Assembly (NCBI GenBank): GCA_030512335.1
Contig: JAULSU010000005.1
Coordinates: 1,116,001-1,180,000, forward strand
Direction: 5' to 3'
Length of the DNA stretch: 64,000 bases
Source: Immersiella caudata
Taxonomy: Eukaryota; Ascomycota; Sordariomycetes; Sordariales; Lasiosphaeriaceae
Below are positions 31,988-42,986 of this stretch, piece after piece. Positions within the stretch are counted from its first letter, which is position 1. Each line of letters starts with the position of its first letter. The position numbers were made by a program, and so were the translations under genes. Under the pieces are notes generated by a model. It was not told the DNA's origin, ran no database searches, and was given only the letters and a program-made list of their open reading frames with translations.

Positions 31988-33653
31988 GATGAACTCAATC
32001 CAAACTCGAGATGTTGCAACGACCGCGAGACTGCCTCATCCTGAGTTCCCCTCAGCGCGTCGTTGTCATTTATTTTATTGATGACCACATCCTTCGCGGG
32101 CAATACCGATCCCCGCATTTGCTGGCCGCTGTGTATTTAGGCGTCATGCTGAGCGGCTGTGATGTGGCCCGCGACGGCGGAATGGTTCGTTCCGGGAGAT
32201 TGTATGCGTGCCCGGGGGTAAGCAGCCTGTCACATCTGGTTAGCAGCAAGATCAAGTATGCAGAGATTGCGGCTCAGGCACCCGTCTGTGTGGCTCGTCT
32301 ATCCGTCTTCTCCCTGACATGGAGACTGCAACCATTGATGGCAAAACTCGATTGCGGAGAAGCTGCGAGTGCCAAGTCTGTCTTTGTTGCGGGGACTATT
32401 TCCGTCTCGGTACGTCGTTCTAGTTCGGATAACCAATTGCGTTGAACGCTCGAGCGTTTGAGATTTCGTTTGTGTGGCAGTCAATGTGGTCGGCCCCGTT
32501 GGAGCTGGTGGGCAGAATGAAGTGTTTGTTGTGCTGCGATTTAAAGATGTCTCCACCAAAACGAGAACCCGATCGGAGAAACCTGGTGGAATATGAAGGA
32601 AAAAAAAACGATTACGAATGGGTGGCAAAATGCGGCCCAAGAAACACACCAAGAAACACATGACCGCCCACCAGATCAATGACAGGTCAAGGCAGCTCGA
32701 GGGCAGGAACAACACAATGGCCCCACTCCAGACGAAAATAAAAACCCCAAAAAATCAGCACAGGCTGTCTCGAAGCCGCTTGCAAGCCCGGGTGAACCAC
32801 CACCCCGTACGGCGGACCTTACCAAGAGGGCAACCGGATCAAATGAGCCATGTGCCTCCTCTAGCTCAAGTGCCGGGTCCCCTTTGGGGGTCGAGCAACT
32901 GCTAGGAGGTTCAATAGCCTCCTTTATATACCTGCATTTTCATCTCATGTTCCATCCCATGTTCTGCAGTCAGGAAGGAGCGAATATGAATTCTCAACAA
33001 TCCAAGGATCTGCGGTTTCAAAAATCTATCCACGCCTTCACCGTGATTGGAAATGTCATCCATCTTCGACTCGTACCTCTCGAAAATATGAGGCTACTCA
33101 CTTTCCACCTGCTACGCAGTCAACCAGGCTGAGATTCTGACAACGGATGTCGTTGTGAATGCCAAGTTGATAGTGGGTCACCCCAATCAATGTGATTGTC
33201 TTGACGTCTTGGCTTTGTCTTCAATTCTCTTGGCCAGCATCTCAACCCGGTTTCCAGGCGACGCCAAACACCAATGCCTTTATGTTGGGGCTCGCTCAGC
33301 GGGGCGATGACAAAGCGGCGAGCAGAAATCAGGACACGAAGCTATTCCGGGTCAAATTGTGGCCTCCCAAGTCGCCGTTCAAGTCCCAACATCAACTCGC
33401 ATTGTTCGCCCCGCATCCGAACCGCAACATCATCACCAGCACAAAACACATCAAATTAGGATCAAACATTGTGAATTAAGGTATAAAGTAAAATCGCCTC
33501 AGCCGCCACAAGTCTAGCCCCACAGATGCTTATGCTAAAGATTGTACAGTGTCCAGTTACATGACCGCGTGAGTGTATGCGTGTTTCGTGTTCATCGTCG
33601 TTACAATTGATGATAAGAGGGGAAAAAGAGTGACAAGAATTAGTATTACTCAT
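31988..33653. other. Intergenic, GH7 promoter and 3' flank of membrane protein gene
   Basis: A 1.7-kb gap with no recognisable gene; the left 500 bp is presumably the GH7 promoter. Confidence 0.4.
32068..32080 (-). promoter_or_regulatory. TATA-like element of the GH7 gene
   Basis: An AATAAAATAAATG stretch on the minus strand, about 85 bp before the GH7 start at 31987. A CCCCGC motif that would fit a CreA-type site lies nearby at about 32114. Motif matches only. Confidence 0.3.
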
Positions 33654-34982
33654 TCACATCCCTAAGCGTCGGGGATGATTGATGCGCACCACCGTCTCGC
33701 CAGGTTGTTCCATGCTGATCCACTGCGATGAAGAGAGGCTCGGGTCTTGGCGAGTATGCTGCTTGGGGGTTCGAGGGCTCGTGGCTGTTGTTGGTGGTGT
33801 CATGGGTAGAGATACGGGTGGTGGCATGGGCCATGACATGAGCGATGGCGACATGACGGCGCTTCCGCCAGTGTGCGTGCTAACCATGCTGGCGTGTGAC
33901 ATGGATGAGGCGCGCAGATAATCTTTGGGTGGTGTTGGCGGTGGCGGGAGAGAGTTTCGCGAAGTTCCCGCCGATGCTGCAGCAGATGATGATGCGATGG
34001 CTGCGGCCACACTCGCAGCAGCCGGGCTCAAGAACCCGGCTGCTGTCATGGGAGAAGCTGTTGAAACAGGAGTGACTCTGACGGGTTCGGGCGTCGGGAT
34101 CCTATTGTGATCGCCAAATGGGTTGGCTGGGTTGGCCGAGGATGAGGCCGCAGTGGTGGCGGCTATTGCTGCTGCCGTCATGGGCGCGCCGGCGCCGGTC
34201 TCGCGCATCGAAGGAGGCGGAGGGTTGTTGATGGCTCCTGTGGCAGCTACTGTGGCCGCCCCTGCAGCAACACCCGCCGCAGTGCTGCCCGCAAACAACC
34301 TCGTGAAAGGTGACAGAATTCGCTGGACTAGAGGTGTTTTCCTGAATTTGAAGAGAAGCAGCGCCAAAAGCGCGAGGAGTGCAAGGAGGCCCACTGCTTC
34401 TGTCAGTCAATGTCTGCTAACTCGGGTGTGTCCACATACCGACGAGACCAGCAGTAGCTCCCGGTGAAAGGCCGGACCTTCCCCCGGAGTTGTTTGCGAG
34501 CGGATCTGATCCATTCCCGGAACCGCCCGAACCGGTGCCTGACCCTCCGCTACCATCACCACCAGAGCCCGAACCACCAGACCCTCCAGTACCTGGCCCT
34601 CCGGTCGCTTGAGGAGATCCGCCTATCCCTCCCGAGACCGTGTCAGGGTTGAACGAGGGTGTGGCCGGGCCAGAACCCACTCCCGGTGTTGGCGTTGACC
34701 CAGCCCTTCCGCCTCCGACGATGTTCCCATTGTTGCCCGTCGGCGCTGCACCACCGTTTCTAGCAGTCGTCGGTATCTGAATAGGTGCGGCTACAAAGCG
34801 CTTCCGTCAGTATTCTTCTTGACCAAGTCATCGCCTTCGTGCGAAGTTGGTTCCTCACCACCGCCGTTCCCTCCAGGACGTATCCATCCCGGGTAACCCC
34901 CTGCTTCGTGTCCCTCATGTCTCTTCTCCCTCTTCAAAGATGCACTAAGATGCATCGTCAAACCCGACAACAAGTCCATCAT
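33654..34982 (-). CDS. Single-span membrane protein with Gly/Ser-rich ectodomain
   Basis: Three exons (34982-34824, 34776-34440, 34393-33654) give 411 residues. Residues 1-165 are Gly/Ser/Pro-rich with GGSGSGG repeats. One hydrophobic span (VVGLLALLALLALLLF) lies at about 165-180, followed by a basic KFRKT stop-transfer and a 220-residue Ala/Pro/Ser-rich cytoplasmic tail with PP motifs. The layout resembles fungal cell-surface or cell-wall-stress sensors, but no recognised domain is present and there is no clear signal peptide. Intron 2 (34394-34439, donor GTATGT, acceptor GCAG) is well supported because it completes the membrane span. Intron 1 (34777-34823, donor GTCAAG) is less certain: it keeps frame but has a weak donor. 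The start is therefore tentative. Confidence 0.6.
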
Positions 34983-36762
34983 AATTCGTCGTGGGAAACT
35001 CTCATGACACCCTTGTTCCTGACACGCGCGCAACCGTCCTAGACCGAGAACATGTCGTCTGCCGTGTTGATCGTCGATCGTGGCGGCCGTGCCTTAGATC
35101 GTCCTTCCAAATTCCAGCACCAGCAAACGAGAGACAGGTGTTTCAAAACACACCAAACGAACGACCAAACGAATGAAGATGTCGAAGAGACAAATAATGG
35201 CAATGAGAGGGGAGCGCGTGATGTGGTGGGAGAGAAACATGGCCAACCGTCGGTTCTGGAGTCCCAGAGGGGAAGCGGTCTGAGCTTGGCGTGCATGGCC
35301 AGCAGGGATGAAGACGCACACCCCCCCAGCGCTGTTCCTGACGCTATTCCTAGGGTGGTTCGCACAGACCGAAATAAAATTTGGTGCAGGATACCCCTTG
35401 CCATCAATGAAACGCTGGGACACGCCTCTGGCGCAAGCTGACCATGACTGCATCAAAGCTCGCAGCAGCCACCACGGGCAGAAGCAACAAAAGGGGAACC
35501 CAAACGAGATGGAGGATCGGCTCACTGTATCATCAGCTGAGGTGGCGTTCAATCACCCAACCCTGAGATCTCCGGTGCAGCATTTTGCACAAGGGATGCG
35601 AGCCTGGGATGAACCGTATGGTTTTATGCCTGGTTCCGTTCCGGGTCATCCGAGCCGGGCTTCTCGAAGTCTCCCAGCCGTGCAATGCCACCTGACCGCC
35701 GATCAATTACCAGTGGAGTGCCTGTAAAGTCGTGGACGGCACCCGCCAGCCTGGAACACTCGTTCCGGATTGCACCACCGGGCCTCGTCGTCGGGTCGGT
35801 CCCGCCGTCAAGGGTTCGGCGGGTCGTAGCGTGGAAAGCGGAGTTTGTGCGGAGCCTCCAGTCCGCCGAGAGATGCCAATAACGGTAGCGTTGTCGTGGT
35901 CTTGTCGGCCCGGCCTGCGGGGGAGCAACGCGATAAGACTCTTTGAGCGAGAGATGTTGTCTCGGGACCAGCCCGCGAAATGGATCAGCCAACGCTCCTC
36001 GTAATATGCTTTTGCGCAGGGAGCAACATGCAAGAAAACTTAAACGCTACCACACTGACACGTTCCTCTTCCCTTCCACGGTCGGAAGCCAACCTTCAAG
36101 GTCGGTCGGATGGCGTGGGCCGCCTCATCGGCGCCCATCAGCTGCTAGTCCCAGCCTCAGTCCGAACGAGGCTTGCGTTGGCTTGATTTGGCTTGATTTG
36201 GCTGGCGCTGAAATCCTGTCGTGGAAAGTGGCAGTTTATCGACCAGGGTCGGCCACTAGAGCAGCGATAGTCTCGGTGGTCTCACAACGCACGGCGGTTT
36301 GAGTCCCGACAAAATTGGGTGCAGTATTCCTAGCTGTTGAAGGATGGGTGAGACTGGAGAGCTGAAGTCGAGGTGCGTCTGAAGTTGTGAAAACCGACCC
36401 AGGAAAAAGGACTCCACTTTCACACCCAGAGCTCGGGGCCGAGGAAGAGCAACTTCTTCTCAACTCGCGACTTCCTTCCGAGGAACGCAGAAACGCTTTG
36501 GCAGACCTCACGTTTGCACTAAACTAAGCCTTTGTGGAACTCTGTGGTGGCCACGAACTTCCACGAACCTCTTGTCAAATTGTCCAGATTTAGCCAGCAG
36601 CCTGAGTTACAGAAAGACGAGGGACCACAACCACCACTCTGAGGGAATCCCACGCTCCCGTCTATCGTTCCATTATTACCCGGAGCTTCCCTCCGTCCCA
36701 TGAGCTCACAGTGCCATGGAATCGGCAAACAATGATCACGACCGGTTGCGGGCAGCAACAAT
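34983..36762. other. Intergenic, no gene recognised
   Basis: A 1.8-kb gap with short unrelated frames. A small tandem (GGCTTGATTT twice) lies near 36178-36200. Confidence 0.4.
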
Positions 36763-37995
36763 ATGCGTCTCCTTCCCCCCGTCCTGCTCGGCGCGATCAC
36801 CGCGCTCGCCGCCACAATCTCGACAACCCACGACCATCGCCCCAGCACACTCACCCCCAGAGCAAATGCACCAACCTGCAAACTCACCGCCTCCAACGGC
36901 GGCTACGTCGGCGGCAGTCTCCACGAAGCATTCGGCCCGTCCACCGTCTGCGCTCCAAGCAAAGGCCTTCTCAACACCTTCATGTTCTTTGTCGACTTCT
37001 CCGACTATCCTGCTTCCAACACCGGAGATGACACGCCAGCGAAGCTGAAAGAGTTCTTCGCGCCATCGATGGAATGGTACACACACTCATCCTACGGCCG
37101 ACTGAACTTCTCACTTGCTGTGGATGCTTCGAGGTTTTATCGCATGCCTGGGAATGCATCGACGTATAATTTGGGGAGGGGGACGATAACGACCGAGTCG
37201 CATCTCAAGTATATCCGCGACGCCGTCGATGTGTATCTGAGTGCCGGTGGCAAGGCACCGGGGGATCCATACGACGTCGTTTACATCGTCCCAGCTCGCA
37301 ATGCCCTAACCATCGAAGCCGCATTCACCACCCTGACACCTATCCGCTCTCGAAGCGGCGTGTCATTCTCGAAGTTCAGCGCGGTCACCACGGGAATGAA
37401 CACATACACTCACTGGCAATACAAAGTGATCAACCACGAGACAGGACATGCCTTGTGTCTCCCCGATCTCTACCCCTCAACCGGCTCAGCAGGAGGATAC
37501 GTAGGCGGCTGGGATCTGATGGGGTACATCAAGGCGACAGGTCCGGATTATTTTGCCTGGCACAAGTGGAAACTAGGCTGGATTGATGACGCCCAGGTCG
37601 ATTGCATCACTGACCGCGGGTCGACGACGCACACGGTCTACCCGGTAGAGCTTAAGGGCAGCGCTATGGAGACCAAGGCTGTGGTGGTGAAAAGGAACAA
37701 CACCATGGCGCTTGTGGCGGAGGTGCGTGCGAAGACGGGCGTCGATATGACGGCTTGCGCGACGGGCGTGGTGCTCTACACGGTGCAGAATGCTGACCCG
37801 AGGGGGAGAGTGGCTGGGCCGATCCGTGTTATTGACTCAACACCACGTTCTGGCGGGTGTCGTGGTGAGGAACTGAGTGATGGGACGTTAACTTTGGAGA
37901 GGGTCAAGACGCTTGCCGTGCCGGGGTGGAATGTGACTGTCAGTGTGACGGAGAAGGTTGGGGAGGCATACCGGGTGAAGGTTGACGTGTACTAA
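36763..37995 (+). CDS. Secreted M6-like zinc metallopeptidase
   Basis: One exon encoding 410 residues. An N-terminal signal peptide (RLLPPVLLGAITALAA) leads a mature protein with the zinc motif HETGH at 225-229; an acidic Asp at 235 lies six residues after it (HETGHALCLPDLY), as in the M6 (immune inhibitor A-like) family. A GGWDLMGY Met-turn-like segment follows at about 250. An upstream block FVDFSDYPASNT and EWYTHSSYGRLNF also match the family. It should be an extracellular protease; the target is unknown. The family is best known from bacteria, where it includes virulence proteases, with fungal members also present. The start is the first ATG and the TAA stop is at 37993-37995. Codon use looks like its neighbours. 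The next gene follows in tandem 265 bp downstream. Confidence 0.82.
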   Translation: MRLLPPVLLGAITALAATISTTHDHRPSTLTPRANAPTCKLTASNGGYVGGSLHEAFGPSTVCAPSKGLLNTFMFFVDFSDYPASNTGDDTPAKLKEFFAPSMEWYTHSSYGRLNFSLAVDASRFYRMPGNASTYNLGRGTITTESHLKYIRDAVDVYLSAGGKAPGDPYDVVYIVPARNALTIEAAFTTLTPIRSRSGVSFSKFSAVTTGMNTYTHWQYKVINHETGHALCLPDLYPSTGSAGGYVGGWDLMGYIKATGPDYFAWHKWKLGWIDDAQVDCITDRGSTTHTVYPVELKGSAMETKAVVVKRNNTMALVAEVRAKTGVDMTACATGVVLYTVQNADPRGRVAGPIRVIDSTPRSGGCRGEELSDGTLTLERVKTLAVPGWNVTVSVTEKVGEAYRVKVDVY

Positions 37996-38260
37996 GACTG
38001 AAACCGTGTTGAGCCTTTCCTTGATTTCAGATGCTTACATGATTCGAGCTGTTGGTGACGATGTGATGACTGAAGGGCTGTCTTCAGTTCGAGCTGTCGA
38101 CTCAAGGGCGCGGAGTAGGATAGGGATTAATCAGCAACCAGCACGGCGCGAATGTAACGCCAACAACAGGATGCTCTTGAGCACGCCAACCGCACCACAA
38201 TGTAGAACACTCTCATCAATAACCCATCTAAAAACCTTCACTTTGTTGTCCATCTCTTCC

Positions 38261-39406
38261 ATGACCGCTGCGATGCGCGCCCTCATTCTCGACCCAGAAC
38301 ACAAAACGGCGTCAGTCCGAGAGACGGCGAAACCTCAACCCGGCCCTGGAGAAGCCCTCATCCGCGTCCACTCCATCGCGCTCAACCCCGTGGATGCTCT
38401 CTACGTCTTCAACCCGATCGCCACAACAGCAAGAGTAGTCGGGGCCGACTTTGCCGGCACTGTGGTCGAGCCAACCACACCCGCCCTCAAGCCCGGCCAG
38501 CGCGTTGCAGGTTTCGTTCAAGGCGCAAACAGCTTCAACGAGCGACCCGGCGCGTTTGCCGAATATGCTGTATCCCCAGCAGACCTTGTCTGGGCTGTCC
38601 CAGATTCCATGACGTTCGATCAAGCCGCTGCGGTGAGCCTTTGCGCTCTAACCGCCGCGCAGGCTCTATTCTATCGGTTGGGCTTGCCAGCGCCGTTTGA
38701 ATGGGTCAAAAAGAAGACCGGCCAAGCGAGGGATACCTTTCCGGACGGGCTCACGTTCTTTGTCTATGGCGCCTCGACGTCGGTAGGGCTCTACGCGGCC
38801 CAGCTTTTGCGCCTCGCGGCGGCAGCCAACGGAATTCCCCTGCGACTCGTTGGAACGGCGAGCAAGAAGCACTTTGACATGCTGAAGGCTGCGCCTTATG
38901 GATATGACGCGCTTGTCGACTATCGGGACCCAAACTGGATTGAGGAAGCTCGGCAAGCGGGGGGCGCAAGCGGCATCGGATACGGCATCGACTGCATCTC
39001 GGAGGGAGAAACGGTGAAGCAGGTCCTCGGGGTGCTGGGCGAAGGCGGAAAGTTAGCAATCATCAGATCATTGGCGGGAGGGGCGTGGAGCTCGGAAGGG
39101 GTGAATCTCAACTCGGTCTTCTACGGGGCTGTCTGGGAAGGGCTCGGTGTTGAAATTGACTACCAGAACATGACTGTGCCTGCGACGGAGGACACCAGGA
39201 GGTTTGCCGTTGCGTTCTATCGCTGGCTATCAAGTGGGACTGCGCTTGAGGCAAATCCTGTTCGTCTGATGCCTGGCGGCCTCAGCCGAGTTGTTCCGGA
39301 TGGTTTTGCGTTGCTAGGATCGGGCTCGATGGATGATCGAGCAGAAGGTAGAACGGAGGATTGGATGAGACCTATTTCGGGAGAGAAGTTGGTGTATCAG
39401 GTGTGA
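38261..39406 (+). CDS. Zinc-less MDR quinone-oxidoreductase / trans-enoyl-reductase-like protein
   Basis: A single exon of 381 residues. The MDR N-terminal fold (ALIRVHSIALNPVDALY, VVGADFAGTVVE, KPGQRVAGFVQG, AFAEYAVSPADLVW) is followed by a Rossmann domain with TFFVYGASTSVGLYAAQLL and a YGIDCISEGETVKQVL block. The Cys and His zinc ligands of alcohol dehydrogenases are missing, which places it with the ToxD/quinone-reductase-like enzymes. Such proteins reduce enones or quinones with NADPH; some work beside polyketide synthases, but none is here, so a stand-alone detoxifying reductase is the safer guess. The Met at 38261 was chosen because it opens the conserved MRALIL region; upstream in-frame Met codons exist at 38170 and 38041. 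The gene runs in tandem with the M6 peptidase. Confidence 0.82.
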   Translation: MTAAMRALILDPEHKTASVRETAKPQPGPGEALIRVHSIALNPVDALYVFNPIATTARVVGADFAGTVVEPTTPALKPGQRVAGFVQGANSFNERPGAFAEYAVSPADLVWAVPDSMTFDQAAAVSLCALTAAQALFYRLGLPAPFEWVKKKTGQARDTFPDGLTFFVYGASTSVGLYAAQLLRLAAAANGIPLRLVGTASKKHFDMLKAAPYGYDALVDYRDPNWIEEARQAGGASGIGYGIDCISEGETVKQVLGVLGEGGKLAIIRSLAGGAWSSEGVNLNSVFYGAVWEGLGVEIDYQNMTVPATEDTRRFAVAFYRWLSSGTALEANPVRLMPGGLSRVVPDGFALLGSGSMDDRAEGRTEDWMRPISGEKLVYQV

Positions 39407-39595
39407 GGAAAGCCGCTTCAGATAGAAGATGCGAGTGTGCCGCTCTGGTGGACCGCTGTAGCCAGGGATTTCGTTGCCTTCTACCAATGCTTTAAAACCG
39501 CGTCCTAACAATTCCGCCACAACTCCTCCCCGACACATGAGAACCTACCTGTTCACTTCCTTCAAAATCAGAGCCCATTCCTTCAAACGGCATAC

Positions 39596-39960
39596 CTAAA
39601 CCCAAGGCACATCATCAGCGAGCCCACGCTCCATCGCCTTCTGCTCCACCGTCAAGTCGTTCTGGTCCCTACCCATGGCCGCATTTCGCCGGGCATCCTC
39701 CCTCTTGCACAACAGGCTCATAAAAGCAGTTAAAAAGAAAGCCATGCCCACAAAGTCAATCAAGATGCTGTGCCCAGTCACGAATCGCGGCGAATCCCGA
39801 TTCAAGTTGTGTGAGAAAACTCGCCTGTGCCGTTGGCGTAACTGTTGTCGCCGACAAGGTTGTGTTTATTGTGGTGAATTTCGAGGTTTGAGAGGACGAG
39901 AATTCCCTCGAACGCGGTGGCTGCAATAGCCTCCAGGAACACAAGGTTGGTAGGGCGTCA
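39596..39960 (-). pseudogene. C-terminal fragment of an MFS transporter
   Basis: The minus-strand frame 39596-39805 reads SPRFVTGHSILIDFVGMAFF and continues with a LLCKREDARR turn and a short tail ending DDVPWV. This matches the last membrane span and tail of allantoate-permease-type MFS transporters. Just upstream the reading continues only with a frame change and a stop near 39800, and the rest of the ~500-residue transporter is absent. It is therefore a remnant of a deleted or degraded gene. Family assignment from one membrane span is moderate. Confidence 0.45.
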
Positions 39961-40350
39961 ACTGATGGTGACAGAACCGCTTCGCAGAATTTGCCGGAGC
40001 AAGGAAGGCGGGTGCATGACGCGAGCAGCTGCGGAAACTTTGGTGGCCAATAGGCACGCGCCCTAATTCCGAGCCCATGAGGCCAAATCGAACTTCCCTC
40101 ACCAAGTGAGGGGGCGGTGGTAGCCATGCCCCCCATTTCGTCGCCGCCAAAAAAAGATCAAATTCCCAACCTGCCGCATGGTCGTCAAGCCTCTGTCTTC
40201 CGTCACCTCCTTCTTCACCTCTCTAACCCTCGTCCTCCCGCTTACCGCGACATCAAGTATCCGTCGATTTTTTTTCTTCTGCCTTACCACGACGTGTTGG
40301 AAGACCCAGCGCACGAAGGACACCGCCTTTGGCCGCCGCTGCGTCCCGCG
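39961..40350. other. Intergenic, no gene recognised
   Basis: A 390-bp spacer between the MFS remnant and the pseudokinase-like gene. No feature seen beyond a pyrimidine-rich leader ahead of 40351. Confidence 0.3.
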
Positions 40351-41754
40351 ATGGAGTTCCCGACGTTCGTGCAGCGCTCCAGAACATCATTGTGGCTGAC
40401 GATGGCGATTCCCCGCGACGACAACGATCCCATTCGAAGAGTTCCTAACCCCGAAACTCAGGAACTGTACGACACAATGCGCCGCATCGAGGACTCCCAA
40501 GCTTTGCGCGGCACGATGCGCAGTCTGGAGGACTCGAATGCGTCCACGGCTTCGCCTCCTATCTCGCCAATCGTGACAGACACCGAAAGCCTCGGGAAAC
40601 GACGGGCTATCAGGCATGGGCCATTAGTCCTGCGTCGTAGAGCCAAGTCTGCTTTGATGCGTAAGATTGGCGCATGCGCAGACTGCAAGGTTCGTAGGAT
40701 AGGGGTGAGATCTCTCCACAACCTTGAGAAATGCTACTTGTTCTATGCTGACTAGGACGTACTCTAGTGCTCTCACCTCGACACAAGCTTATTTGAGGAG
40801 GCCTACCAGGCACAGAAGGCCGTCGAGCCGGTGCCTGCGGTTGCGTCGTCTCTCTCTCCGGACATGCCGATCACTCTTGTCAACACGGATCCAACGGCCA
40901 CCTTCGATTTCCTGGTGGGCGGTGGTCTGTACCCCGGGTTCGGGAAGCCGGTCGAGTTATTACGCAGCTCATATGATGCGTCGCGAATGCGCGCCGGCGC
41001 GGCTACCGGCCCGGCGGTATGCTTGCTTGAGACCGGTCGCGAGAAGTGTCCCGGAGAGTATCGTCTTCACCCATTCGATCTATTGCCGTTCACATTCGGG
41101 GGACCGGAGGGGACGACGATCCACTACGAGGACCACATATCGCCCTCGCATGTACAACCTCACAACATCGGTTCTGCCGCTGCGGGGCATTCCAAGCCTG
41201 ATGGCTTCGGCGCTGATGCCTTCTGGTTATTGTTGAAGATGGCAGCCAACCAGATATGGGGCTTTGTTACAGCTCTGAGGGACTTGCACGATCCGCTTTT
41301 AACGCCAATACCTCGGCACGGACACCTGGAGCCCAGGAATATTATCATCTGGAGCAGGCAGCACGGGAGCGACAGCAGCCTAGGCCGAGTCCTAAAGGCT
41401 AGCACCGGTACGATTCGATCTCTGCACTATTCGCTACCTTCAGAATTGATGGCTGGGAACCGAGATTTGAATCCCGAGAATGCCCACTGGTACGAGCGGC
41501 AAGAGGGCGATGGCAGTGCGGACCAAACGATGGAGACCAGGAGGAACCGCATGGATGAATTTTCCGTCTTGGACTCGCTGGTGTTAGCTGACATGGTGTC
41601 GACATACGTGTTTTCGGCCTGGAGGAACGTGGCTGTGACAGTCTCAACACTTCGTCGCTGCCTCACGAGGCACATTGGGCCTGGTCCAGAACCCAAGCTG
41701 AAGCTCAAGAACATGGCTGAAGGAACCTCCCAGGTATCTGGGGTCTTTGAGTAG
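40351..41754 (+). CDS. Pseudokinase-like protein with Cys-rich segment
   Basis: Exons 40351-40704 and 40768-41754 encode 446 residues. The first 105 residues are charged and Ser-rich. A Cys cluster (GACADCKVRR then CSHLD: Cys 109, 112, 119 and His 121) is created across the intron (40705-40767, donor GTGAGA, acceptor CTAG), resembling a small zinc site. Residues 264-320 read GADAFWLLLKMAANQIWGF, then ALRDLHD and RHGHLEPRNIIIW. This is a degenerate form of the protein-kinase catalytic loop, in which the HGDLKPEN of active relatives is HGHLEPRN, so the catalytic Asp is His304. It is probably a pseudokinase of the fungal-only kinase-like group. Function is unknown; fungal relatives lie near NLR and HET genes (inference). 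The start at 40351 is the first ATG; Met at 40402 is possible. Confidence 0.55.
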
Positions 41755-41937
41755 ACTAGGTGTCCTGGAAACGACAGAAAACTATCCCGACGGCTACCTA
41801 AGCTTGGTAACCCCCCATCTGCTCAACAAACAAGAATCGCCCTTGCAACACTCGCAAATTACATCCGTAACCCAACCCAGTGTGGCTCAGCCATCAGACC
41901 TCGCAACCTCCCGAATCGAAAAACAAGTTCCGTCACC

Positions 41938-42986
41938 ATGTCCTCGCCATTGTGTTGCCGATGTCACCGCAACCTCCTACGAGGCGGCACGCCGCTCGAC
42001 ATAAACTCTTACACAACGTCGCTCAATAACTCCGTGGCATTGAATCCCGACGCGCCATTCATCCTGCCAATGGGAGTGGCTGACAGCACAAAGCTTCCGA
42101 GCCTGGTCACTGAGACGGCGCCTTGGGATCCATACATGGCAGCCGAAGAACCATTTCCCTGCGCAATGTCCGACTCTAACCTCACCTGGAACCACCTTCT
42201 CCGCACTGAGCTTCTACTACCATTCAGTGGACCAACTTCGCTCTCCCCCATGTCACTGATAAATAACTATCCACTCTCCCTTGAATTGGGTACGGGAATG
42301 GGAGGGGGAGCCTTGTCGGCCACAGGAGGTTGCGCTCTGGATCCGTACTCAACATCAGAGAATGCTCTTGGACCAACCGTGGCCCAATATTGCTATCCAG
42401 TATCACTAATCAACGCTGCGTCGAGCTTATCGCCATCAACATCTTCATCACCAACGCCCCTCTGTCCCATCTACGACGATTGCACGATGGCATCAACAAG
42501 CCTGACCCGTGCTCCCCTCAGCGGGTCACCGGCCGGGCCTTCTCCCGTTACTTACTCTTGTTTGGAGAGAGGCTGCAGAAAGGTGTTTATAAAATTGGGC
42601 AGCCTCAGGTACGTCCTCGGTTTTTCCTAACCCACCCGCACGTTGGACATGATGCACTGCTTCGAAAGCCCTGCCAGTTGCACACTAACAAACCCATCTG
42701 CCTTCACAGACAACACGAGCGGACACACACCCGGCCCGAGGTATGTAGCCACTACGTCCGGGACGACGGCACGCCGATGCGCTTCGCCAGCAAGAAGTGT
42801 CTCTGCAGACACACAGCGTCGAAACACCCTGGGATGGCAGGGGCAGGTGAAAAACGCTATTTCGTAAGCTGTCCTCTTCCCGGCTGCCACTATAAGCAGC
42901 GTGAAGATAACGTGTCGCGGCATCACCGGCGGGTGCATGGTGTGCGAATTCGGTGGAAGAAGGGGGTGCCGATACCTGCTTTGTGA
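41938..42986 (+). CDS. C2H2-type zinc-finger protein
   Basis: Exons 41938-42608 and 42710-42986 give 315 residues. The first ~200 residues are Ser/Pro/Thr-rich without motifs, typical of a transactivation or linker region. A classical finger is formed across the intron (42609-42709, donor GTACGT, acceptor ACAG): CLERGCRKVFIKLGSL continues to RQHERTH. Two more Cys/His sets follow, CSHYVRDDGTPMRFASKKCLCRHTASKH and CPLPGCHYKQREDNVSRHHRRVH, shown here by their ligands rather than as full units. This arrangement matches fungal C2H2 proteins with three irregular fingers. It should bind DNA in the nucleus; target genes are unknown. It lies 183 bp downstream of the pseudokinase-like gene on the same strand. 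Confidence 0.75.

Noticed and set aside
35052..35441. 129-codon + strand frame opposite the upstream part of the membrane protein gene
   Set aside because: No motif, and it overlaps other equally long antisense frames.
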